Shown: piece after piece, positions 7,904-15,176 of the stretch
How positions within the stretch are numbered: position 1 is the stretch's first letter
How the letters are laid out: each line of letters starts with the position of its first letter
Assembly: GCA_047921175.1 (NCBI GenBank)
Contig: JBLRWQ010000015.1
Coordinates: 1 to 45,975, forward strand
Source of the DNA: T1Sed10-7 sp047921175
GTDB lineage: Bacteria; Actinomycetota; Nitriliruptoria; Nitriliruptorales; Nitriliruptoraceae
Reading direction: 5' to 3'
Length of the DNA: 45,975 nucleotides
Translations under genes and position numbers: made by a program
Notes under the pieces: model-generated
Database searches by the model: none
Seen by the model: the letters and a program-made list of their open reading frames with translations, nothing else
What the model was told of the DNA's origin: nothing

Positions 7904-7958
7904 GTCGGAGCCGAACGCTCGCATCGCCGGACCGGCAGATCGACCGCCGACCGGGCGC

Positions 7959-9332
7959 TCAGCCGGCGATCTGGTCGGCCAGCACGTACAGCAACGGGGT
8001 GCCGTCGCGGATCTCCAGGGTGGTCTGCCAGTCGTAGATCCCGTTCCAGCCGTGGGGCCAGAGCCCGAGCGCATCGACGCTCAAGTGGAGCACCAACCGG
8101 CTGGCCTGCGGGCCGTGGTAGCGGGTGAGGGTCGAGAACGGGCAGTCCGAGCCCGCGCCCGAGCCCGCCTGCCCCAGGTCCTCATCGAGCTGCGCGGGAT
8201 CGGTCCCCGCACGGATGGGATCCACGATGCACCGCTGGAACGCGGGGTCGAGGCCGCGGACCAGCAGCGTCGCGAAGGCGGGCGGCTCGCCGCGCAACGG
8301 CGAGCCGTCGGGCTCCTCGGGTTCGCCGATGGGGACCAGGACGACCTCCAGGTCGCTGAGCACGACCCGTCGCACGAGCGAGCGGGTGTCGTCGGGCGTG
8401 ATGCGGCGGTCAGGCGCACCCGCTGCCGGGGCCGGGTCCGGCAGGCAGCGGCCCTCCTCCACCTCGCCGCAGGCGATCCAGGGACGGATCGTCAGCTCCA
8501 GCACCGACGGATCGTCGACCGGCCGCCAGACCTGCACGTCGTAGGCGCCGTCCGCGGGCCAGCCCTCCTCCGGCAGCGGCTCCGGAGGCGACACCGGCCC
8601 GGTGGTCTGCAGCCCGCAACAGCCGAGCTCGACCGGGAGCAGGGGCTCGGCCGGCGACCAGCCTGCCTCGAGCTCGACCTCACCGTGGCTCGACGGCGGG
8701 GCCGGCTCGATCGGTGCGGCATCCGGTGCGGCGAGGTGGAGCCACCGGTAGAAGCTGTCCGCGGCGGCGCCAGCGAAGCCGTACCGCGTGGCCTCGATGT
8801 GCTCGAAGTCGAACAGGGTGCGGTCCAGGGAGGTGAGCAGCTCCGCGGCCGTGCACCAGGAACCGTGGGTGTGGACGGCGCGCAGATCGGCGAAGGTGAC
8901 GTCCGCGGTTCCGTCCCGGACCGTGACCGCGACCAGCGACCCGTCGGCGTACTCGGGGAACCCGGCCGAGAACCCCTGGGCGCGTTCCTCGGCGCTGGGG
9001 CCGGCGAGCAACTGCTCGAGCGCGCCGGTGACCGGGTCGTCCGCCGGCACGCTGCGACGCACGGGGAACACGTCCAGGGCGGGGCGTCCCAGGAACGCGT
9101 CGCTGTCGTTGGTGAAGAACACCTCGACCTCGACCGGATCCGTCGGCGACCCCGGCTCGTCGGGCGCGACACCGTCGTCGGGCGCCACACCGTCGGCCGG
9201 CAGCGCACCATCCTCGGGCACGACACCCTCGTCGGGCGGGACCGATGGCCCACACCCGACGACGAGCAGCAGCGCGAGCGGTGCGAGCACCCGCCTCGCA
9301 CGGGTGGCCGATGGGCCGTGCAGCGCGCGCAT
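7959..9332 (-). CDS. GerMN-domain lipoprotein
   Basis: A 457-residue exported lipoprotein. After a short basic N-terminus, a hydrophobic segment ends in the lipobox VVGC, making C27 the lipidated cysteine. It is followed by a Pro/Asp/Glu linker with repeated (G/L)xPxDGV-like units. Residues from about 55 to 160 (EVEVFFTNDSDAFLG, then GALEQLLAGPSAEE and VTVRDGTADVTFADL) match a GerMN (sporulation/spore-germination GerM-like) domain, a module found in cell-envelope lipoproteins such as LpqB. The remaining 270 residues, with several cysteines (including GCCG), I do not recognise. I chose ATG 9332 because it places the basic region directly before the signal helix; an in-frame upstream start would add 30 residues. 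It probably acts at the outer face of the membrane; its function is unknown. Confidence 0.75.
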   Translation of the reverse strand: MRALHGPSATRARRVLAPLALLLVVGCGPSVPPDEGVVPEDGALPADGVAPDDGVAPDEPGSPTDPVEVEVFFTNDSDAFLGRPALDVFPVRRSVPADDPVTGALEQLLAGPSAEERAQGFSAGFPEYADGSLVAVTVRDGTADVTFADLRAVHTHGSWCTAAELLTSLDRTLFDFEHIEATRYGFAGAAADSFYRWLHLAAPDAAPIEPAPPSSHGEVELEAGWSPAEPLLPVELGCCGLQTTGPVSPPEPLPEEGWPADGAYDVQVWRPVDDPSVLELTIRPWIACGEVEEGRCLPDPAPAAGAPDRRITPDDTRSLVRRVVLSDLEVVLVPIGEPEEPDGSPLRGEPPAFATLLVRGLDPAFQRCIVDPIRAGTDPAQLDEDLGQAGSGAGSDCPFSTLTRYHGPQASRLVLHLSVDALGLWPHGWNGIYDWQTTLEIRDGTPLLYVLADQIAG

Positions 9333-9479
9333 CTCCCACACCCCCCGGGCCGACCTGGCCGGTCGGAGGCAACGGGACGTCGGGTCGTCCACGTCCATCG
9401 TGCCCGGGGACGGGGGCGACACCAGGGCCGTTCAGCGGCGACCCTCGCCGTAGCCCGGGGTGCGTCCTCGCCCGGCGGG

Positions 9480-10619
9480 TCAGGCGGTCTTGGCGTCGTC
9501 CTCGACGTAGAGGTAGTACTCCGCGTCCTCCTCCTCCCAGTCCATCTCGACGACGTCCTTGGTGACCGCCGCCTTGCAGAACTGGAGGAACCCGGAGTAG
9601 CCGAGGTCCTTCTCGGAGAAGTCGGGCTGGCGCTTACGGAGCTGGTCCTTGAGCCCGGACAGCGGCGGATCGCCACCCAGCTCGTCCATCAGCTCCTTCA
9701 CCGTGGTCCGCAGCAGCTGGAACGCGGCGTCCTCGTCGCGTGGCGTGGACGGGAAGTCGACCTCGGGATCGCCCGGAGCGGAGCCGTCGGTCAGGGTGAT
9801 CGTGCCGCTGTCGGCGAGGTGCCGGAGCAGCTCGCGGAAGCCGCGGAACCCGAAGTCGCTCTCGGTGAAGGTCGGGTCCTTGCGCAGCAGGGCGCGCTTG
9901 AGGTTGGACGCCTGCACCGCCCCGGCCGACGACGACTGGATGCCGGAGAGGGTGCGGGTGATCAGCCGCTCGAGCTGGCGGAGGTCCTGCTTCTGCGAGG
10001 AGGCGGCGTCCTTCTTGGCCGGCTCGCTCGTCGTGCTCGCGGCGGCCTTGCCAGCGCTCGAGGCCGCCTTGGCCGGCGCGGCCGCCTTCTTCTTCGAGCG
10101 GCCCTGCGACGCCCCGGACGGCTTCTGCTCGCGCCGCGGGATCCCCTCGAGGCGGTCGTAGAAGAGGAACTCGTCGCACGCCGGTGGCAGCATCGCCGAG
10201 GTGGAACCCTTGAGCCCCACCCCGATCACCCGCTTGTTGAGCTCCCGCAGCTTGGAGACCAGCGGGGTGAAGTCCGAGTCCCCCGACACGATCACGAAGG
10301 TCGACACGAAGTCGCGGGTCAGCGCGAGCTCCATGGCGTCCACGGCCATCTGGATGTCCGCGGCGTTCTTGCGCACCGAGTCCGAGCGCTGCGGGATCTC
10401 GATCAGCTCGACGTTGGCGTCGACCATGCCGCGCCGGTCGTCGCGGAACAGGTTCCAGTCCGCGTAGGCCCGGCGGGTGATCAGCCGTCCCCGCTCGGCC
10501 AGGGCCTCCAGGAGGGGCTTGGGGTCGAAGCGGTAGCCGATGTCGCGCGCACCGATCGCCACGTTCTCGTGGTCGATGTACAGCGCGAGGCGCTCTTCTG
10601 AGGTGTCTGAGGTGGTCAT
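9480..10619 (-). CDS. NYN-domain (LabA-like) protein with two OST-HTH/LOTUS domains
   Basis: A 379-residue protein with three parts. Residues 10-160 form a NYN/PIN-like nuclease fold with acidic residues where catalytic ones are expected (YIDHEN, ADIQMAVDAM, SGDSDFTPL). A low-complexity Lys/Ala/Ser linker follows (about 165-210). Then come two OST-HTH (LOTUS) domains, each with the pattern F-[ST]-E-x-D-x-G-[FY]-x-G-F (DPTFTESDFGFRGFRELL and QPDFSEKDLGYSGFLQF). NYN proteins cleave RNA and LOTUS domains bind RNA, so an RNA-processing or RNA-decay role is likely; the target is unknown. No Shine-Dalgarno is visible, but TAGGGT lies seven bases before the ATG, which suggests a leaderless mRNA. It is divergent from the MFS gene. 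Confidence 0.85.
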   Translation of the reverse strand: MTTSDTSEERLALYIDHENVAIGARDIGYRFDPKPLLEALAERGRLITRRAYADWNLFRDDRRGMVDANVELIEIPQRSDSVRKNAADIQMAVDAMELALTRDFVSTFVIVSGDSDFTPLVSKLRELNKRVIGVGLKGSTSAMLPPACDEFLFYDRLEGIPRREQKPSGASQGRSKKKAAAPAKAASSAGKAAASTTSEPAKKDAASSQKQDLRQLERLITRTLSGIQSSSAGAVQASNLKRALLRKDPTFTESDFGFRGFRELLRHLADSGTITLTDGSAPGDPEVDFPSTPRDEDAAFQLLRTTVKELMDELGGDPPLSGLKDQLRKRQPDFSEKDLGYSGFLQFCKAAVTKDVVEMDWEEEDAEYYLYVEDDAKTA

Positions 10620-10626
10620 GCCCCGA

Positions 10627-10632
10627 ACCCTA
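10627..10632 (-). promoter_or_regulatory. -10 box for leaderless transcription of the NYN gene
   Basis: On the minus strand TAGGGT is separated from the ATG by seven bases, which would put the transcription start at or next to the A of ATG. No Shine-Dalgarno sequence is present. This is the arrangement expected for a leaderless actinobacterial transcript. Confidence 0.5.
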
Positions 10633-10705
10633 CTGCACCGGGCGGCCCGGGCCGCACCGCCGGTGGGCCAGGGCCACAGGTCACGTCCGCTCCTGCGCAG
10701 GCGGT

Positions 10706-10715
10706 AGTAGGCTCC
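10706..10715 (+). promoter_or_regulatory. AGTAGGCTCC promoter element before MFS gene
   Basis: The -10-like TAGGCT lies in the decamer AGTAGGCTCC, found identically at two other promoter positions in this window (minus strand, 36776-36785 and 44128-44137). It is 34 bases before the GTG of the MFS gene, whose ribosome-binding site is GGGGGG. Confidence 0.45.
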
Positions 10716-10749
10716 ACGCCGGCCGCCAACACCGTCCCGGGGGGTCTAG

Positions 10750-11955
10750 GTGACGTCAGCGCGCCCCACGGGCTACCGCGCCGCCCTGTCGCAGCCGGTC
10801 GCCCGGCGCCTGTGGCTCGCGAGCCTCACCTCCTCGATCGGGGACTACATCGCGCTCGGTGCGCTGCTGTTCCTGGCCGCCGACCGCACGGGTCTGGTGC
10901 TCGGCGCCGCCGCGGTGGTGGCCGTCGGTGTCGTACCGTCGGTCCTCGCCGGCTTCCTCGGTGGCCGCTGGCTCGACCGCTTCCCCCGGGCACCGGCCCT
11001 GGCCGCGCTCCAGGCAGCCGGCGCGGTGGTGGTGCTGCTGCCGGCCTTCATCGGCGGCACGGCGGTGGTGATCGTCACCGCGGCGGGCCTCGCGGGCATC
11101 CGGGTCGCGACCACCTCGATCCGCTCCGGCGCGATGGCGGACGGCCTGGCGGACGAGCACCGCGGCCCGTTGGTCGCGCTGCTGACCACCACGGACCAGG
11201 CGACCCAGGTGGCCGGCTACCTGACCGGTGCCGGCCTGTACGTCGCCGTCGGCGCGGACGCGGCACTGGTGCTGGATGCCGCCACCTTCGTCGTGAGCGC
11301 GCTCCTGCTGCTGGGCCTACCGATCCCGTCGCCCGACACGCCGCCGACACCGACGACGCTCACGACCGGACTGCGGGAGATCGGCCGGCATCCGACCCTG
11401 CGCCTGCTGGCCGTGCTCGCGCTGGCCACCGGGCTCGTCGGCTCGCTGCCCGAGGTGCTCGCTCCCGCCGTCGCCGGACCCGACAGCGCGTGGCGCGTCG
11501 CACTGCTCGCCGCGGCACCGGCCGGTCAGGCCGTCACCATGACGCTGCTGGGACGGACCCGCGCCCTGCAGCGTCCGCGCAACCTCCTGGTCCACCTCGG
11601 CGTCCTGGCCGCCGCCCTGGCGGTGGCGGCGTTGGCGACGACCCCCGGGCAGGTCGCGGGCGCGAACCTGCTGATCGGCGCGGGTACCGCCTGGGTGATC
11701 GGCGCGCAGGTCCTGTTCCTCCGGCTCGCGCCACGCGAGCGGATGGCGCAGATCACGGGCGCGATGATCGCGGGCCTGGCCGTCGCCGACGGCATCGGCT
11801 CGCTCTCGCTGGCCGCGGTCGCCGACCGCATCGGGACGGGCGGCGCCTATGCCCTGGGGGCGCTCGCGATCACCGTCGCGGTGGTGGTCGGCGTCGTCCT
11901 GCGTGCCAGGAGCGAGGTCACCCGGGGCCTCGACCACGGCCCGGTGGGGCCGTGA
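10750..11955 (+). CDS. MFS-type transporter
   Basis: A 401-residue polytopic membrane protein with about twelve hydrophobic segments and the overall look of a major-facilitator drug/metabolite efflux protein. The N-terminal SQPVARRLWLASLTSSIGDYIALGALLFL is a typical first helix, and the loop after helix 2 has GGRWLDRFPRAP, matching the MFS motif A (G-x-x-x-D-R). A central hydrophilic loop (about 190-215) separates two six-helix halves. Substrate unknown. The GTG start has GGGGGG upstream and TAGGCT further up as -10. It is divergent from the NYN gene and converges on the HAD hydrolase, with stops four bases apart, so it is a single-gene unit. Confidence 0.75.
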   Translation: MTSARPTGYRAALSQPVARRLWLASLTSSIGDYIALGALLFLAADRTGLVLGAAAVVAVGVVPSVLAGFLGGRWLDRFPRAPALAALQAAGAVVVLLPAFIGGTAVVIVTAAGLAGIRVATTSIRSGAMADGLADEHRGPLVALLTTTDQATQVAGYLTGAGLYVAVGADAALVLDAATFVVSALLLLGLPIPSPDTPPTPTTLTTGLREIGRHPTLRLLAVLALATGLVGSLPEVLAPAVAGPDSAWRVALLAAAPAGQAVTMTLLGRTRALQRPRNLLVHLGVLAAALAVAALATTPGQVAGANLLIGAGTAWVIGAQVLFLRLAPRERMAQITGAMIAGLAVADGIGSLSLAAVADRIGTGGAYALGALAITVAVVVGVVLRARSEVTRGLDHGPVGP

Positions 11956-11959
11956 GCGG

Positions 11960-12610
11960 TCACGTCCCGCCCGGGTGGTCGGGCGGTAGACCCAGGGCCT
12001 GGGTGACCGCCGCCCAGGTCACGGCGTCATCACCGGTGTGGTGGACGGCGCCCATGCCGAGCCGCGCCGCCGCCCGGACGTTGCCGGCGAGGTCATCGAC
12101 GAACACGCAGGCGGTCGGAGCCACCCCGAGCCGATCCGCGGCCAGCCGGTAGATGGCCGGATCGGGCTTGCGCAGCCCGACGGCGCCCGACAGCACGATG
12201 TCGTCGAAGCGGGCCTCGAGCTCGGCCATCGGGTACGGCGAGAACCCCCAGGAGTTGGACAGCAGCCCGGTTCGCACCCCGGCGGCCCGGGCACGGTCCA
12301 CCAGCTCCCACAGGCGCCCTGCCGGCTCCATCGCGGCGAACAGCCCGTCGAGCAGACGGACCTCGCTCCCGACGTCGTACCCGGCGGTCGCGAGCCCGGC
12401 ACGCAGCTCGGCCTCGAAGTCCTCGATCGGTAGCTCGCCGCGCTCCAAGGCTCCGATCACGCCACCGTCCGCGGTGCGCGCCGCCGAGGCGAGGGAGGCG
12501 AAGGCGGCACCGGCGGGCATGCCCTGCTCGCGTTCGAACGCCGCGAAGGCGTCGTCGACCGGTGCCGTCAGGACCCCGCCGTAGTCGAGGAGGAGCGCCC
12601 GCCGACTCAC
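11960..12610 (-). CDS. HAD-family hydrolase (ACAD10/epoxide-hydrolase N-terminal-like)
   Basis: A 216-residue HAD protein. Motif I is LLDYGGVLT, with nucleophile D9 but Gly instead of the second Asp of the usual DxD, as in the sEH-N/ACAD10-type subgroup. Motif II is the Ser of LLSNSWG, motif III the Lys of GLRKPDPAIYRLAAD, and motif IV CVFVDDLAGNV. A cap domain lies between I and II. Loss of the second Asp may weaken phosphatase activity. Start GTG 12610 overlaps the stop of the phosphotransferase gene (GTGA), so both proteins are made from one message. This HAD plus APH pairing mirrors the N-terminal half of human ACAD10, which suggests a joint role in hydroxyacyl-CoA catabolism. That link is inference. 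Confidence 0.8.
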   Translation of the reverse strand: MSRRALLLDYGGVLTAPVDDAFAAFEREQGMPAGAAFASLASAARTADGGVIGALERGELPIEDFEAELRAGLATAGYDVGSEVRLLDGLFAAMEPAGRLWELVDRARAAGVRTGLLSNSWGFSPYPMAELEARFDDIVLSGAVGLRKPDPAIYRLAADRLGVAPTACVFVDDLAGNVRAAARLGMGAVHHTGDDAVTWAAVTQALGLPPDHPGGT

Positions 12611-13662
12611 CGGCCCACCTCGGTCGCGGCCTGTGACGCCAACTCCCCGAGGCCGAGCACCAGGGCGCCGAGCCCCGCGAAGCCGTCCGCGTCGCCGTAC
12701 GCACCATCCTGGTGGCGGCGGTGCACCCCCTCGAGGATGCAGGCCAGCTTCCAGTAGCCGAACGCGACGTGGAACCCGATCTCCGCCACGTCGCGACCCG
12801 ACGCCGACGCGTACCGGTCGACCAGGTCGTCCCGACGCAGGAAACCCTCGACCCCCGTCGGGGGATCCGGGAGCGGGACCGAGGTGTCGGTCGGCTCGGC
12901 CCAGTACACCAGCAGCAACCCGAGGTCGGCGAGCGGGTCGCCGAGCGTGGTGAGCTCCCAGTCGAGCACGGCGGTCACGGCGCCCGTGGCCGGGTCGAGG
13001 AGCAGGTTGTCGAGCCGGTAGTCACCGTGGACGATCGCAGCGGGCCCCTGCGGGGGGATGCGGGCGGTGAGGCGCGCGTGGACCTCGTCCAGGATCGCCA
13101 CGTCTCGGGACCGCACCTGGTCGAGCTGGCGCTTCCAGCGCCCGAGCTGCCGGGCGAGGTAGTCCTCGCGTCGGGCCAGGGACCCGAGCCCGACCCGATC
13201 GATGTCCACGGCGTGCAGGCGGACCAGCACGTCGACGAGGTCCCGGCTCGCAGCCGCCCGGACCGGCTCGGTCAACGCCGAACGTGCCACCTCGGCGTCC
13301 CGGACGACCACCCCCTCCACGTGCTCCATGACGTAGAAGGGCGCGCCGGTGACCTCGCCGGTCGCCTCCAGGCCGAGGCAACGCGGGACGGGCACGTCGG
13401 TCGCCGCCAGGGCGGTCTGGATCCGGTGCTCACGCGCGACGTCGTGGGCCGACTCGAGCACGCTGTGCAGCGGCGGGCGACGCAGCACCAGCAGCCGGCC
13501 CGCCGCGTCCTCGAGCCGGTAGGTGAGGTTCGACCGGCCCCCCGCGATGGCCGTCGCGACCAGCGGAGGGGTGAGCTCGGTGCGGTCCTCGAGCCACCGG
13601 GTGACGGACCCGAGCGCGAGCCCCGGCACCTCCGCGCTCCCCTCGCGAGCTGGCTCCACCAT
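12607..13662 (-). CDS. phosphotransferase of the ACAD10/11 N-terminal (APH) type
   Basis: A 351-residue kinase-like protein of the aminoglycoside-phosphotransferase fold. The nucleotide loop GGRSNLTYRL, the catalytic HGDYRLDNL (H212, D214, N219) and the metal-binding DWELTTLGDPLADLG (D234) are intact. The wording of these motifs is typical of the ACAD10/ACAD11 APH domain and of bacterial relatives such as LvaA, which phosphorylate the hydroxyl of 4-hydroxyacyl-CoAs before an acyl-CoA dehydrogenase-like step. It is therefore more likely an acyl-CoA catabolic kinase than a resistance enzyme. ATG 13662 has GGGAGG nine bases upstream. It is first in a two-gene operon with the HAD protein. The -10 is probably the minus-strand TAGCGT at 13744-13749, shared symmetrically with the divergent membrane-protein gene. 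Confidence 0.85.
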   Translation of the reverse strand: MVEPAREGSAEVPGLALGSVTRWLEDRTELTPPLVATAIAGGRSNLTYRLEDAAGRLLVLRRPPLHSVLESAHDVAREHRIQTALAATDVPVPRCLGLEATGEVTGAPFYVMEHVEGVVVRDAEVARSALTEPVRAAASRDLVDVLVRLHAVDIDRVGLGSLARREDYLARQLGRWKRQLDQVRSRDVAILDEVHARLTARIPPQGPAAIVHGDYRLDNLLLDPATGAVTAVLDWELTTLGDPLADLGLLLVYWAEPTDTSVPLPDPPTGVEGFLRRDDLVDRYASASGRDVAEIGFHVAFGYWKLACILEGVHRRHQDGAYGDADGFAGLGALVLGLGELASQAATEVGR

Positions 13663-13743
13663 GACGACGGCCCTCCCTGACGTCCGGCCCGGAGCCTGGC
13701 AGACCGATCCGTGGGCTCCAAGCCGGTGGCGCGCACGGCCGCG

Positions 13744-13753
13744 ACGCTAGCGT
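13744..13753. promoter_or_regulatory. Symmetric bidirectional -10 element
   Basis: ACGCTAGCGT is a perfect 10-bp palindrome. Read on the plus strand it gives TAGCGT (13748-13753), six bases before GTG 13760; on the minus strand it gives TAGCGT (13744-13749) for the phosphotransferase/HAD operon. The two -10 boxes share the central TA. The plus-strand gene has no Shine-Dalgarno, consistent with a leaderless start. Confidence 0.5.
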
Positions 13754-13759
13754 GGCGGT

Positions 13760-15145
13760 GTGCATGATCAGGACGGCGCCCCTCCCCCGTCCGGCTCCCG
13801 CGGGAGCCGGCGCCGCCATGGCGTGGACGCCTGGGTCGCGGACCAGGGCGGCCCACCGCCACAGCGCCCGGGATCGCCGCTGGCGCGGGCTTCCCGGGCC
13901 GGCGCGCGCAAGCTGACCGGTAGCGTGCGCTCGCTGTTCGAGACCGGCGGGCGGGGGTTCCGGGACCTGGCGGTGACGCAGGTCTTCTCCACCATGGCCG
14001 ACACGCTCGTGGCCATCGGCCTCGCGGGGACCCTGTTCTTCCAGGTGCCGACCGCCGAGGCACGTGGCAACGTCGCGCTGTACCTGCTGCTGACCGTGGC
14101 GCCCTTCGCGGTCATCGGGCCGGTGCTCGGTCGCGTGCTGGACCGGACGCCGGTCGCCACCCGGACGATGCTGGTCGCCGCCGCGTCGGGCCGCGCGGTG
14201 CTCGCCGTCGCGGCGCTGGGACGGCTCGACAGCCTGTGGCTGTTCCCCGTCGCGTTCCTGCTGCTGGTGCTGTCCCGCGTCCATGGCATCACCCGCCACG
14301 CCCTGCTCCCGCTGGCGCTCGACGCACCCCGTGCCCTGGTCGAGGCGAACGCCCGGCTCGCCTGGATCGGGGTGCTCGCCGGCGGCCTCGCGGCCGTCAT
14401 CGGCCTGCCCGCGCTGCAGGTGGCCGGTGGCAACGGCCCCCTGGCACTGGCTGCGCTGGCCGCGCTCGGGGCCGCGGCCGTCGGACGCCACCTGCCCGAG
14501 CCCGACGGTTCGGCGGCCCGCGCCGGGGGTGAGCCCTGGCGGGGGCTACGGCTGCAGCTCCCGCGGGAGGTCCGGCTGGCCCAGCTGGCCACGGCCGGGG
14601 TGCGCGTGCTGAACGGGTTCCTGCTGCTGCTGCTCGCCTTCGAGCTGCAGCAGCGCGACGCCGACCTGCTCGACTTCGGGGCGCTCCTCGCCGCGGCGGG
14701 GGTGGGCTACGCCATCGCCTCACGCGTGGTCCCGCTGGTCGCCCGACGGGTCCGTGAGGAGCCGATGGTGCTCGCGGCGCTCGCCATCACGGCGGCGGCG
14801 GCCTTCACCGCGGGGCAGTGGTTCGGCCTGGTCGCGGCGGCGGCCCTGGCCGGTGCCGCCGGCATCGCTTGGGGTTTCGCCAAGCTGGCCTTCGACGGGC
14901 TCCTGCAGGGCACGGTCCCGGCCGACCGGCGCGGCGCCGCCTTCACCCGCTCGGAGACGATCTTCTCCGTCGCCTGGGTCCTCGGCGCGATCGTGCCGAC
15001 AGCGATCCCCCTGCCCGCCTCGGTCGGGCTGGCGCTGGTCGGTTTCGCTGCCCTGGCGGCCCAGATCGTCTACGTCAGCGTGCTGCTGCTCCCGGACGCC
15101 GGGGCCAGGCGGCCCGATGACCCGACCGAGGCCCCGCCGAGGTGA
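13760..15145 (+). CDS. MFS-like integral membrane protein
   Basis: A 461-residue protein. The first 65 residues are hydrophilic and Arg/Pro/Gly-rich, then about ten to twelve hydrophobic helices follow, with MFS-like loops (GPVLGRVLDRTPVATR after the second helix of the membrane part). A conserved cytoplasmic stretch DGLLQGTVPADRRGAAFTRSETIF resembles the interdomain segment of large-family MFS permeases in actinobacteria. No substrate can be inferred. The GTG start has no ribosome-binding site but sits six bases after a TAGCGT -10 box, so a leaderless transcript is likely. A later start removing the basic tail is possible, but no better signal is seen. It converges on korB with 31 bases between. 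Confidence 0.65.
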   Translation: MHDQDGAPPPSGSRGSRRRHGVDAWVADQGGPPPQRPGSPLARASRAGARKLTGSVRSLFETGGRGFRDLAVTQVFSTMADTLVAIGLAGTLFFQVPTAEARGNVALYLLLTVAPFAVIGPVLGRVLDRTPVATRTMLVAAASGRAVLAVAALGRLDSLWLFPVAFLLLVLSRVHGITRHALLPLALDAPRALVEANARLAWIGVLAGGLAAVIGLPALQVAGGNGPLALAALAALGAAAVGRHLPEPDGSAARAGGEPWRGLRLQLPREVRLAQLATAGVRVLNGFLLLLLAFELQQRDADLLDFGALLAAAGVGYAIASRVVPLVARRVREEPMVLAALAITAAAAFTAGQWFGLVAAAALAGAAGIAWGFAKLAFDGLLQGTVPADRRGAAFTRSETIFSVAWVLGAIVPTAIPLPASVGLALVGFAALAAQIVYVSVLLLPDAGARRPDDPTEAPPR

Positions 15146-15176
15146 CAGGGGGGCGCCGGCCGGGTCCGGACGTGCG

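Noticed and set aside
11956..11959. Terminator between the MFS and HAD genes
   Set aside because: Stops are four bases apart, and I see no convincing hairpin there.
12607..13662. Aminoglycoside-resistance phosphotransferase
   Set aside because: The motif wording (HGDYRLDN, DWELTTLGDPLADLG) and HAD partner fit the ACAD10/11-type acyl-CoA kinases rather than resistance enzymes.
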